Of a DNA stretch of 64,000 nucleotides, positions 1-9,780 are shown in pieces. This stretch comes from Gymnothorax reevesii (lineage: Eukaryota; Chordata; Actinopteri; Anguilliformes; Muraenidae). The stretch's first letter is position 1, and each line of letters begins with the position of its first letter. The translations under genes were made by a program, and so were the position numbers. Location of the stretch: positions 78,703,367 through 78,767,366 of the forward strand of contig CM056580.1 in the NCBI GenBank assembly GCA_029721435.1. Reading direction: 5' to 3'. The notes beneath the pieces are model-generated. The model did not search any database and was not told the origin of the DNA. It saw only the letters and a program-made list of their open reading frames with translations.

Positions 1-1831
1 TGTTTACCATTGTGTAGCATCCCCTCTTCTTTTAACAACAGCCTGTAAACATCTGGGAATTACAAAGACCAATTTGCTAGAGTTTTGGGAGAGAAATGTT
101 GCCCCGGTGTTGTCAGATGTAGGATTATCCTAGGTCTTCTTTGCCGGACTTTTTGTTTTATGATGCCAAATGTTTTGTTTCGGTAAAAGGTCTGGACTGC
201 AGGCAGGTCATGCACCCAGACTCTTATACCCCAGATCAGTGAGTGAGCTGCTGCTGATTGTTCCCAGATCGAGGCTCAAAACTAAAGGCGACTGAGTTTT
301 CTCGGTAGCTGCTCCCAAGCCATGGAATAGCTTGCCGCTGCATGTCACACATGCGGAGTCTTTGGAGACGTTTTAGTCTTTTTTAAAAACTCACTTCTTT
401 TCTTTGGCCTATGGACCTGTTGTGAGTCAGACCTGACCTTATGACATATGGTCTGTCCTGTGTCCATGTGCACTTCATATTGTATTTTATGGTTCGTGTT
501 TCTATTTTATATTTCATCTTTGTTACACTGTGTAAGGCACTATTATTGCTGTACGCTTTGTCTCGTGTCTATGTGTTTTTAATTCTGTATTTTATGGTCT
601 GACTTTTCTATTGTGCATTTTACCCCTGTAATTTTGCGCATGGTATTTTTATTGATGTCTCTTTTTTGTGTCTGTTAGTTTTTTTAAATGTGCTGTAGAA
701 ATAAATGTGACCGTGACCTTGCGAAGCCATGCTGTCGTGATGGATGCAGTATGTGGTTTAGCATTGTCCTGCTGAAATATGCAAGGCCTTCCCTGAAAGA
801 AACCTTGTCTGGATGGGAACAAATGTGGTTGTTAAACCTCTAAATACTTTTCAGCATTGATTGTTCCTTTCCAGATGTGTAAGCTGCCCACGCCATAGGC
901 ACTAATGCAACCCCATACCATCAGAGATGCAGGATTTTGAACTGTCCGCTGATAACAATTTGCATGGTCACTAGTCCACACGACAAGGCATCCGTACTTT
1001 CCAGATAGAATGTCAAATTTTGATTCATCTTACCACAGGACAGTTTTCCATTTTGCCTCAGTCCATTTTAAATGAGCTTTGGCTCAGAGAAGACGCTGGC
1101 GTTTCTGGATTCACGTATGGCTTCTTCTTTGCATGATATAGATTTAGCTTGCATTTCTATATTTCACAGCAAACAGTGTTAACAGACAATGATTTCTGGA
1201 GGAGCTCCTGAGCTCATTCAGTGAATTCCCATGCAGAATCATACCTGTTTTAAATGCAGTGCAGCCTGAGGGCCCAAAGATCACATCCATCCAATATAGA
1301 CCTTTAGCCTTGTCCCTTGCGCACAGAGATTTCTCCAGATTCTCTGAATTTTTTGAGCATATTATGTACTGTAGATGGTGGGATATTCAAATTCTTCGCA
1401 ATTTTTTATTAAGGAACAATTTCTGTAATTGGTCCACAATTTTTAGATGCAGTTGGTGAACTTCTCCCCATTCTTACTTCTGAGAGACTCTGCCTCTCTA
1501 AAATGCTCTTCACGTACCCAGTCATGTTACTGACCCGATGCCGATTAATCTTAGTCGCAAAATGGTCCTCCAACTGTTGTTTATTAGTACCACTTACTTT
1601 TACAGCCTTTTGTTGCCCCATCCCAACTTTTTTTGAAATGTGCTGCTGCCATCAAATTCAAAATGCGCTAATATTTTTCATTAAATGGTAAAATGTCTCA
1701 CTTTCGACATCTGATACGTTGTCTATGTCCTATTGGGAATAAAATGTGGGTTTATAAGATTTGCAAATCATTGTATTCTGTTTTTATTCACGTTTTACAC
1801 AATGCCCCGACTTCATCGTTATTGGGGTTTG
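1..1831 (-). mobile_element. Tc1-like transposon, one end outside window, split by a LINE tail
   Basis: The sequence reads as the reverse strand of a Tc1-type element of the same family as the one at 54035-55627. The right end (about 1765-1831) matches that family's inverted repeat, including 'cttcatcgtt attggggttt', and is followed by a TA at 1832-1833. The N-terminal helix-turn-helix part of the transposase is recognisable at 1409-1621 on the minus strand (phrases like NMTGYVKSILERQSLSEVRMG). The catalytic part is full of stops and frameshifts. The left end lies before base 1. A foreign segment at about 224-722 interrupts it. It is a dead copy; the family assignment is good, the exact borders of the insertion are approximate. 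Confidence 0.85.
224..722 (+). mobile_element. 3' end of an L2-like LINE inserted in a Tc1 element
   Basis: Translation of 255-400 gives a decayed version of the C-terminal LINE motif seen in the better preserved LINE at 8390-8570: RSRLKTKGD, then a proline-rich PKPWNSLPLHV corresponding to APRLWDTLP. It continues into a T-rich 3' untranslated tail. The flanking Tc1 sequence is continuous across it: 'actctt' before and 'cgaagccatgctg' after correspond to one uninterrupted stretch in the copy near 37360. So this is a nested, 5'-truncated retrotransposon insertion. No clear target duplication or tail repeat could be defined. Confidence 0.7.
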
Positions 1832-3355
1832 TAATAAAACCTTTTTCTCATAAATTTTTTAGATTAAATCAGCTAGCCTTACAGTAATAAAAAAAAAAAC
1901 GAAAAACAAAATAAAAAATCTTATTTTGTGTAGAATCTACATTAAGTGTTGACTGAAAAAGATATAATCTCATCTACAAACTAAACCAGGAATATTTTGA
2001 TGTTGATATAATAAAGTATGACAGGCAATGACCAGTGGCATGAAATATGGAACTGTGAACTGGTGTTTCACCTCTTGAATTCCTGACCTATTCAAGGGTA
2101 CCGACCTCGGAATGATTTGGATATTTTGTTGCATGACAAAAATGTTTCACAATCTGCCACCTCCTGTCCATTCTGTCATTTCCTCTGGTGACTTCCTGTC
2201 GTAGACAAGTCAGTGAAATTTAGTAGAAAAACAGGCAGAGGTGCGAGACGGGAATTTTTTTTCTTCGTTTCACTTTGTACGTTCTGAGAATAAAATGATT
2301 TTCTAGCGATCAGCCATAAAATTAAACTGTCGCCGTTCTTTCTGTGGAAAATGCCTTGCGGCGTTGCGAAGTAAACTGCGCGTTCATGAAATGACCTCAC
2401 GTCATTTAAATTTAACGGCAGTCCTAACATTCTGCTGTAATTTGTGAAACGGCGTAGGAAAGGGGAGCGGCAAGATTAAAGGGAGTGCCAAAGCTTAAAG
2501 AGAGGGTGTGACTGCAGTGCGGTTGAAGGTGCAGCTTTCACAGTCACTGTGGTCTCTCACATAGCAGCATACAGTCCAGAGCACTCCCGTGAATATCCAG
2601 AATCTGGGATCTTGGATTGCAACTGACCTTGAATGGAGTGGAAGTAAAAGCTCCGATTCATACAAATGGTTTTGTGAAGGGTAAGCATTAGCTATGCTCA
2701 GATCTTCTGCATGGCCGCAGTTTTTGCGTAGGTATCAGAGATTTCTCAGATTAATCCTACCCTCAGTTCAGAGGAATCTCGGCCCCCCGCCAATAGCGAG
2801 TGGCGATCAAAGCATCCACAGCCATTTCCTCTGGGGCTCCTCCAGCGTATCACTGACGACATTAGAAAACACCATTTGCCAGCAATTCTGAATGATCTTT
2901 TGCGGGGTTCTGTGGCCCATTTTACATTTGTCATTTCATGCATCATCTATCAGTACACTATCTTTGTTTCACTGATGCAAATCTGATTTGAATTTTCTCA
3001 AACAAAACTGAAATGTCAGAGGATTGACAGTTTTTTCTGTGGGGCTGTCACTGTGATTGTAGCTCTACTGTGAAAATGACTGGGGAAAAATAACATCTTG
3101 TGCTGTAATGGGGAATCTCTGAAGGAAGGCCCTCCAAATGTAGGGCCACCTACTGTGGAGAAGAACGTGATGGGGCCCCCCTGGGTTAGCCAGAGATGTA
3201 CAGTAATACTGAAGGGTGGAGCATAGCACTGACTCGTGTCTGCCGTGGACAGATCCATTCATTTACACTTGACCACTTTTTCAGACCCAATGCGCCTCAA
3301 GATTCCTCCAGAGGTGATTTGAGAAATTCAAGAAAATAGCTGTGATGCGTCTTGG
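1832..3355. other. No gene recognised
   Basis: AT-rich sequence with only short open frames (for example 2176-2430 minus and 2746-2946 minus) that lack recognisable motifs or splice context. Nothing else supported. Confidence 0.5.
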
Positions 3356-3600
3356 GCATAGACTGTATAAAAAGATGGACGAAGCAACCGTGATGTCACC
3401 CATTGGTTTCAGCATACCATTGAGGAAGCCTCGATTTTGGCAATTTGAACAGCGTCATTTTGTCCTTTTGAAAGCAGATGTGATTTCTATTGGATGAGAG
3501 CGTGATTTGAAGATCCAGGGAGGAGCGAGGGGTGGTTTTACGGGTGGATCTGACTGTATCTGACGAGGACCAGAGGATAGCCACACCCCTTCAGCATCTG
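3356..3600. repeat. Dispersed fish repeat fragment
   Basis: The stretch beginning 'catagactgtataaaaagat' followed by 'tgatgtcacccattggtttc' resembles a repeat I recognise as very common in teleost genomes. A further short match to the first words ('catagactgtat') occurs at 58816. Class (SINE-like or MITE) is not resolved. Low detail; based on recall of the family rather than an alignment. Confidence 0.4.
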
Positions 3601-3726
3601 GCTTTATCCTTTAGTCTAGTCTATTTGGGACCATAATTTACAAAAATTAACATCATGATATATCGAAGGAAACTTAAAATGAGCTATAGATACCATCAGA
3701 CAATGTGGAAAATCATTATTAAAGTA

Positions 3727-5287
3727 CAACCCCAATTCCAAAATAGTTGGGACAAAGTGTAAATTGTGAAGAAATTCAAAAATAAATGACATTCAGATCA
3801 CATGAGTCAATATGTTATTTACAATAGAACATAGATACAGTTTCAAATGCTGAAACTGATGAGCTCATTTCAAATTTTCTGGCTGCAACAGGTCTCAAAA
3901 AAGTTGGGGCGCAGGCAAAAAAGGGCTGAAAAAGCAATTAATATATATGAGAATCAGCTGAAAGAACATTTAGCAAGTAATTATGTTAACTGGCATCAGG
4001 TGTGTAACATGATTGGCTATAAAAGGGATGTCTTAGAGAGGCTGAGTCTCTCAGAAGTAAAGATGGCCTGAGGCTCTCCAACCTGTGAAGGTTTGCGAAA
4101 AAAAAATTGTGGAATACTTTAAAAACAATGTTCCTGAACATCAAATTGCAAAGGCTTTGAAGGTCTCATCATCAAAAGATTCAGAGAAACTGGAAAAATC
4201 ACTGTGCATAAGGGACAAGGCCGAAGACCTTTACTGAAGGCCCGTGATCTTTGGGCCCTCAGACGCCACTGCATCACTCACTGGCATGATTCTGTCATTG
4301 ACATTAATAAATGGGCCCAGGAATATGTAAAGAAACCACTGTCAGTAAACACAGTCCACCGTGCCATCCACAGATGCCACCTAAATCTCTATCATGCAAA
4401 AAGGAAGCCATTGTTGAGCATGACCCAGAAGCGCTGCCATGTTCTGTGGGCCAAGGCTCATTTAAAATGGACTGTAGCAAAGTGGCAAAGTGTCCTGTGG
4501 TCAGACGAGTCCAAATTTCACATTCTTGTTGGAAATCATGGGCGTCATGTCCTCTGGGCTAAAGAGGAGAAAGGCCACCCCTCCTGTTATCAGCGTTCAG
4601 TTAAAAAGCCAGCATCTCTGATGGTCTGAGGATGCATTAGTGCATATGGTGTGGGACAGTTGCATGTTTTAAAAAGCACCATGAATGCTGAAAGGTACAT
4701 AAAGGTTTTAGGGCAACATATGCTCCCCTCCAGATGGCATCTATTCCAGGGAAGGCCTTGTGTATTTCAGCAGAACAATGCAAAATCACATACTGCAGCT
4801 ATTGCAACAGCATAGCTTTGTAGTAGAAGAGTGCATGTCATGAACTGGTCTGCCTGCAGTCCTGATCTTTTGCTGATTGAGAACATTTGGCGCACAATTA
4901 AACGGAAAATCCATCAAAGGAGACCCAAAACTCTTCAGCAGCTGGAAGCCTGTATTAAGCAAGAGTGGGATCAAATTGCAATGGCTAAACTCAAGTGACT
5001 TGTCTCCTCAATGCCCAGACGCCTCCACTCTGTGTTAAAAAGAAGAGGGGATGCAACACCGTGGTAAATAGGCCCCTGTCCCAACTTTTTTGAGACCTGT
5101 GGCAGCCATCAAATTTGAAATTAGCTCATTTTATGGATAAAATTGAACAATTTCTCAGTTTCACCATTTGCTATGTTGTCTCTGTTCTATTGTGAATAAA
5201 ATACTGGCTGGTGTGATTTGAAAATCATTGAGTTTTGATTTTATTCACAATTTACACTTTGTCCCAACTATTTTGGAATTGGGGTTG
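3727..5287 (+). mobile_element. Tc1-like transposon with both ends, family with TIR CAACCCCAATTCC
   Basis: A complete 1561-bp element. The first 44 bases (3727-3770) and the reverse complement of the last 44 (5244-5287) are identical, starting CAACCCCAATTCCAAAATAG. Both ends are flanked by TA (3725-3726 and 5288-5289), the standard Tc1/mariner target duplication. Identical ends suggest a fairly young insertion although the transposase is dead. The same family occurs reversed at 36953-38502 and as a truncated piece at 57860-58140. Confidence 0.93.
3847..5066 (+). pseudogene. Tc1-type transposase pseudogene
   Basis: Broken DDE transposase of the element above. The N-terminal piece (to 4071) carries the segment ending LERLSLSEVKMA and then meets a TGA. 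The central piece 4204-4629 contains the second DNA-binding part, the linker ending in [18 protein letters not shown], and the first catalytic Asp in [10 protein letters not shown]; it ends in TGA after ASLMV. Downstream, the motif that should hold the second catalytic Asp reads QQNNAK at about 4768-4782, so the Asp codon has become AAC (Asn). The third acidic residue survives in LLIENIW near 4876-4893. Several stops and indels make it non-functional. Confidence 0.9.
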
Positions 5288-5289
5288 TA

Positions 5290-5889
5290 ATAAATCAGGT
5301 GGGAAAGTAGGGTCACTTTCTCATAGACTTCTTTACCATTGAACTTGTTTCTGTAACCACCGATGCTGTAATCTGCTGGAAATTCAATAGAATGCAATTT
5401 TCTGAGATTTTTGCATGAGCTTCACTGTTCAGACCCAGGTGACGTGTCCATCTTTTTACACAGTCTTTGGTCTTGGGCCTGTTTAAGTATAACCGTTTTG
5501 CCATCTAGCTGCTGTCCCATCTGCTCGAGCTGTATGAAATGGCCAAGTGTAGATGGAGTCTGTGATTCAATCCAATCGCCTGCTTCACGTCTCCTGACTT
5601 ATACTGTGGTCAAATTCAGTAACATGAAATTTTATTATTTCAGTAATTTGGAGGAGTGCTGTGCAGCACATTCTCTGGAATGTTCTCGAATCCAATGTGT
5701 CTCACTGTTGTTCATAATTATATTGTCCCTTCCTAATCTCCTCCACTTTTATGTCTTTGTTGCAATAAATGGTTTTAGATCTACACACAAAATGTTATAT
5801 AAGACAAGAAGAACATAAGGAAACACAAAAGTGAGTTTTTAAATGATCATTTAATTCTTTGAAGGAAAAAGATTATCCAACGCTTCTAT
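5290..5889. other. No gene recognised
   Basis: Unique-looking sequence. A 135-residue open frame at 5411-5818 (+) shows no domain, and the translation is rich in Cys and Ser without pattern. No support for a gene. Confidence 0.45.
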
Positions 5890-6972
5890 CGCCTGTGTGT
5901 AATATCCCCCCTTAGCTCAAACTCAACTGATTTTGCAACCTTTAGGAGCTTTTGACAGCTGGCGACGAATGTTGCACATTGAGGTGGAGGAACTTTGGCT
6001 GATACGTCTTTGCAGAATTGTCAGAATTCAGTCGCAGTGGAGGATTTTAGAGTGTGAACTGCCCGGTAGGAATCACACCATTGCAGCACAATGGGATTTT
6101 TGCGCCAAAATCTTAATTCTGCCGCTTTTGAAACAAAATTCAGTGGTGAAATTCCTACTGTACTTTGGACCATCGTTTTGCCGCGTCGCTATATTTCACT
6201 TGAGCTCAGATCACTGAAGGATGATCAGACATTATCTATCATTATCCCACAAGCATATTTCATTGTTCTGACATCTGTGGCAAGTCACCCAGGCCCTGAA
6301 GTAGCGAAGCATCCCCACAACATCGCACCATCACCGCCCAGTTTTCCCTGTTGATATCATGTTCTGACTGTGCAATGATGCTTTACGCCAGGAGTAGAAA
6401 GACCCATACTTTTTTTTAAGTTCCAGTTTTGACCATGGACTGTATGGTTTTGACTCATCAGTCCACAAAATATAATAGCAATCACCTTCAGAGTCATCAA
6501 AGTGCTCCTGTTGGATAGCAGCGGTTATTGCCTTACAACTCTCCCATGGATGCCATTTTTGCCAAGTACCTTTCAATAATCATGGTGTAAACATATATGC
6601 TAACCTCATTTGAACCAAGTAGGCCACATTGTTCCTTAGATATTTCTTTGGTTCATTTATGACTTTTGGGATGAGCCACTGATGCACTCTTGGAGGAATT
6701 TCAGTTGGACAACCAGGCTTGGGAAGTTTCACAATTGTGGCTCCCATTGAGGTTTACTGGAGTCTTCGAGCCTTAGTAGACCTTTGGAAAGGTTTACTGA
6801 GCTTTGCAAACCTTTTTTAAATAAACTTCAATAATTTTCGAATCTCTTCTGTAATTAATTTTGATCGTGGCACAGTGTGCTGTTCTTATATTAAACTTTG
6901 CTCACAAAGTCAGACATATACGCAAAAATAAAATAGATTATGATGGGTGCAAATACTTTTTCATGGCACTAT
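5890..6972 (-). mobile_element. Eroded Tc1/mariner-type DNA transposon
   Basis: The right end reads 'gggtgcaaatactttttcat' followed by 'ggcactata', the reverse complement of the TACAGTGCC-type terminus common in fish Tc1/mariner elements. On the minus strand, 6331-6576 encodes a fragment with KWHPWESCKAITAAIQQEHF and the D-containing block ILWTDESKP, like the first catalytic motif of Tc1 transposases. The stretch near 5930-6100 reads like the 5' part of such an element in the same orientation. It is heavily decayed with no reliable left terminus; the whole extent is an estimate. Confidence 0.6.
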
Positions 6973-7007
6973 ACATCCACAAGGTAGCAAATAAAATGCA
7001 CCATACA

Positions 7008-7190
7008 AGTGTGTGCGCACGCGTGTGTGCGTGCGCAAGTGTGCATGTGAATGTGAGTTTTAATGTGAGCACTTGCACGCCCATGTGCGTGTGTGCGTGT
7101 GTGTTTGTGACTACGCGTGCCTGCACATGCATGAGTGTGTCTGGGCATTCCTCATGTGTTTATGTGTATGCTTATTTTTATGTGGGCATG
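7008..7190. repeat. GT/GC alternating purine-pyrimidine tract
   Basis: Imperfect alternating sequence such as 'gtgtgcgcacgcgtgtgtgc' runs through this stretch. It is a degenerate microsatellite with unusually frequent CG steps. Open frames on both strands here (6861-7193 plus, 6938-7132 minus) are by-products of the repeat. Confidence 0.75.
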
Positions 7191-7509
7191 TGAGAATGAC
7201 GAAGCACATGTTGGTCACATCAGTGAGCCTGTCCATGGGTATTGGCATGTGAGCTCATGGGAACATGAAACTCATGGGAAGGAAATCAAATGGAAATTCT
7301 GTTCTGTATTCATGTGCATGTGCATAATAACCCACAGATGAATCTGGGGATTTTATCAGAAAAACAGACTCTTCCTGTCACAGAGAGCAGAGGAAAAGGG
7401 ATCCAAATTATTGTAAATCAGGAACTGCAAAGCATGAAATTGAAACTTGTAAAATCCACCTTTCATACTTGGAGGCAAACTGCCAATCAAAATCCACGTC
7501 TGCCACATA

Positions 7510-8757
7510 GCTTCCTTGAGACCATGTTGGCATCTCAGGCAGCCCCCCTAAACTGGTTTGCCTCATACCTATCAGACAGAACCTTCTCTGTAGCTGTTGG
7601 CACTTTTTTTATAGGTCTGCCCCCCCTTCCTGTGGGGTGCCTCTGTTTTGGGCCCCATTTTGTTGGCACTGTACATGCTGCCTCTGGGAGAGGTTATCAG
7701 CCAGTTCAATGGTGTGTCTTATCATATGTATGCTGATGATATTCAGTTACAGTGTTCTTTTAAACCTGACAAAGCTGACAGACTGAATGTGTTGAATGAT
7801 TGTTTGTCAGCTATTAAGGTTTGGTTGGCGGACAACTTCCTTCAGTTAAATTCAGATAAAACTGAAGTCCTCATTTTTGGTTCGGACAGCTCTGTTTCTG
7901 AGGTGAAGTACATATTGGATCACTCAGCTTAAATCTATGTTCCTCCCTGAGAAACCTTGGAGTTATTTTTGATCATGCCATGAACTTTGAAAAACACATG
8001 AATATTTTGACACGCACCTGCTTTTTTCATCTTAAAAACACTGCAAAACTGAGAACTGTTGTGTCACAAGCTGAACTTGAAATGATTGTCCATTCATTTG
8101 TATCATCGCGGCTTCACTCCTGCAATTCTGTGTTCACCTGTCTCAGTAAGACAGCCATCATCCGCCTGCAGCAGGTACAGAATGCTGCGGCCAGGCTACT
8201 GACAAAATCTTGGAAGAGCTGCCATATTACCCCCATTCTGGCCTCGCTGCATTGGCTTCCTGTCACGTATAGAATCCATTTTAAAGTCCTTGTTTTTGTC
8301 TACAGAGCTCTCCATGGTCAGGCACCAGAGTACCTGTGTGACCTCCCTCACCCTCATGTACCCAACAGGTCTCTTGGGTCTGTAGACCAGGGTCTATTGG
8401 TTGTTCCTCATTCCAGGCTAAAAACCAAGGGTGACAGAGCCTTTCGGTGTGTTGCACCCAGGCTGTGGGACACTCTTCCGCAGGACCTGAGAGTCTCCGG
8501 TACTGTGGACATGTTTAAAAGGGATCTAAAAACTCACTTGTACAGGCAAGCTTTTCCTGAAAGGTCATAAACTAACCATGTTTCTGACTGTCACTGTCTT
8601 TTGATAACTTTGTTTTGAGTTTTTACTCTTTTATTTGTCTTCTGTGTTTTTATAATTTTGTAAGTTTCCTTTGTTATTACTGTCCTTCTGTGAAGCACTT
8701 TGTGAGCTTTTCCCTGTGAAAAGTGCTATATAAATAAATTTTACTTACTTACTTGAG
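7510..8757 (+). mobile_element. 5'-truncated L2/CR1-type LINE with reverse transcriptase relic
   Basis: A non-LTR retrotransposon remnant. It starts inside the reverse transcriptase domain (LNWFASYLSDRTFSV at about 7551-7595), passes the catalytic YADD (7729-7740, in MYADDIQLQC) and continues through LNSDKTEVLIFG, a typical block of this class. A further frame, 7980-8570, holds the C-terminal region ending RLWDTLPQDLR ... FKRDLKTHLYRQAF. The 3' end has the short tail 'tataaataaattttacttac' followed by repeated ACTT, like L2-clade tails. At least two frameshifts (near 7620-7680 and 7935-7980) kill the reading frame. Confidence 0.88.
7648..8570 (+). pseudogene. LINE ORF2 C-terminal pseudogene
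   Basis: Reverse transcriptase and post-RT region of the LINE above, in two frames: 7648-7932 with GPILLALYMLPLGEVISQFN and YADD, and 7980-8570 with LHWLPVTYRIHFKVLVFVYR, a highly conserved block in L2/CR1 ORF2 C-termini. The conserved segment before YADD (normally GVPQGSILGP) is damaged around 7620-7660, where translation instead gives a Cys-rich run in another frame. No endonuclease domain is present in the window, consistent with ordinary 5' truncation. Confidence 0.85.
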
Positions 8758-9135
8758 TCTGATTCAAAGTGATTTTGCCAACATCCCACACAGGACATTT
8801 CTGCTTCAGTGTTCCAGAAGGTCGCAAGTTTCCCATGGAACTACCTGGGCTAAATTTAGAGGCAGGTACACCTACAGATTGCAGGTTCAGATGGCCCAGC
8901 ATACGGAGCTCTCTCCGCATTCCTGCTCTACTGTGTCATCGCTGGAATGCAGCAGGAGATGAACAGGGACCTGGGAGAAAAAGATATTACAACACCTGCA
9001 TCAGTGTGAGATGGGGTGTGAAATCTGTGGCACCTGTTTCTAAACCAGGCATCACTGATTACAGAATGGAGGCAATGCAAGAGACAACTGAGAGAAGCAA
9101 CGTAATTGTGTGGGAACCGATACTGCTTAGGGATA
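8758..9135. other. No gene recognised
   Basis: Moderate GC with overlapping short open frames on both strands (8769-9209 plus, 8928-9149 minus), none with motifs I recognise. Confidence 0.4.
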
Positions 9136-9212
9136 AGGGAAGATTGCATTACATTGCCACTTTACTGACATTTAGCACACACTATTATCCAAAGCAATGT
9201 GCAAGGTGAAGT
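9136..9212. repeat. Fragment of the fish 'tttagcagacgcttttatcc'-type repeat
   Basis: The string 'catttagcacacactattat' followed by 'ccaaagcaatgtgcaaggtg' is a diverged form of a short repeat I recall as abundant in teleost genomes. A second diverged copy appears at 13985-14050. Confidence 0.4.
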
Positions 9213-9249
9213 ATGTCTGCAAACACATCTCTTCCTACTTCTCACAGTG

Positions 9250-9765
9250 CCACGAACACACCAATCTCCTCACAGAACCACAAAAACCCCCAACACCATG
9301 CAAAATCACACACACTCCAAAAACCATACAGAACTCCACACACCCGAGACACCTTCCAGAACCACAAACGCCCCAAATACCTTACATGACCACAAAAACC
9401 CAAACACCTTATAGAAACACAAAACCCCAAATACCTTAAATGACCACAAAAACCCAAACATCTTACAGAAGCACAAAAACCCCCAAAAAACAAAAATCCA
9501 AATACCTTACATGACCACAAAAACCCTAACACCTTATAGAACCACAAAAACCCCAAATACCTTAAATGACCACAAAAACCCAAACATCTTACAGAAACAC
9601 AAAAACCCCAAACAAACAAAAATCCAAATACCTTACATGACCATAAAAACCCAAAACACCTTACCGAGCCACAAACACCCTGAACACCTCACAAAACCAC
9701 AATCACCCCAAATATGCTTTACAAAACCACAAACGCCCCAAGCACCTCCCAGAATCGCAAAAGCC
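9250..9765. repeat. A/C-rich minisatellite with about 125-bp higher-order unit
   Basis: Variants of 'ACCACAAAAACCCCAAATAC' recur roughly every 30 bases. A higher-order period is visible: the phrase 'caaataccttacatgac' starts at 9374, 9499 and 9625, spacing 125 and 126 bases. The open frame on the minus strand (9242-9619) translates to repeating LGFCGHLRYLGF and is a repeat artefact, not a gene. Confidence 0.88.
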
Positions 9766-9780
9766 TTAATAGAGGCTTAG

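Noticed and set aside
6861..7193. Cys/Val-rich 110-residue frame
   Set aside because: Encoded by the GT/GC microsatellite.
9242..9619. 125-residue minus-strand frame with repeated LGFCGHLRYLGF
   Set aside because: Translation of the A/C-rich minisatellite.
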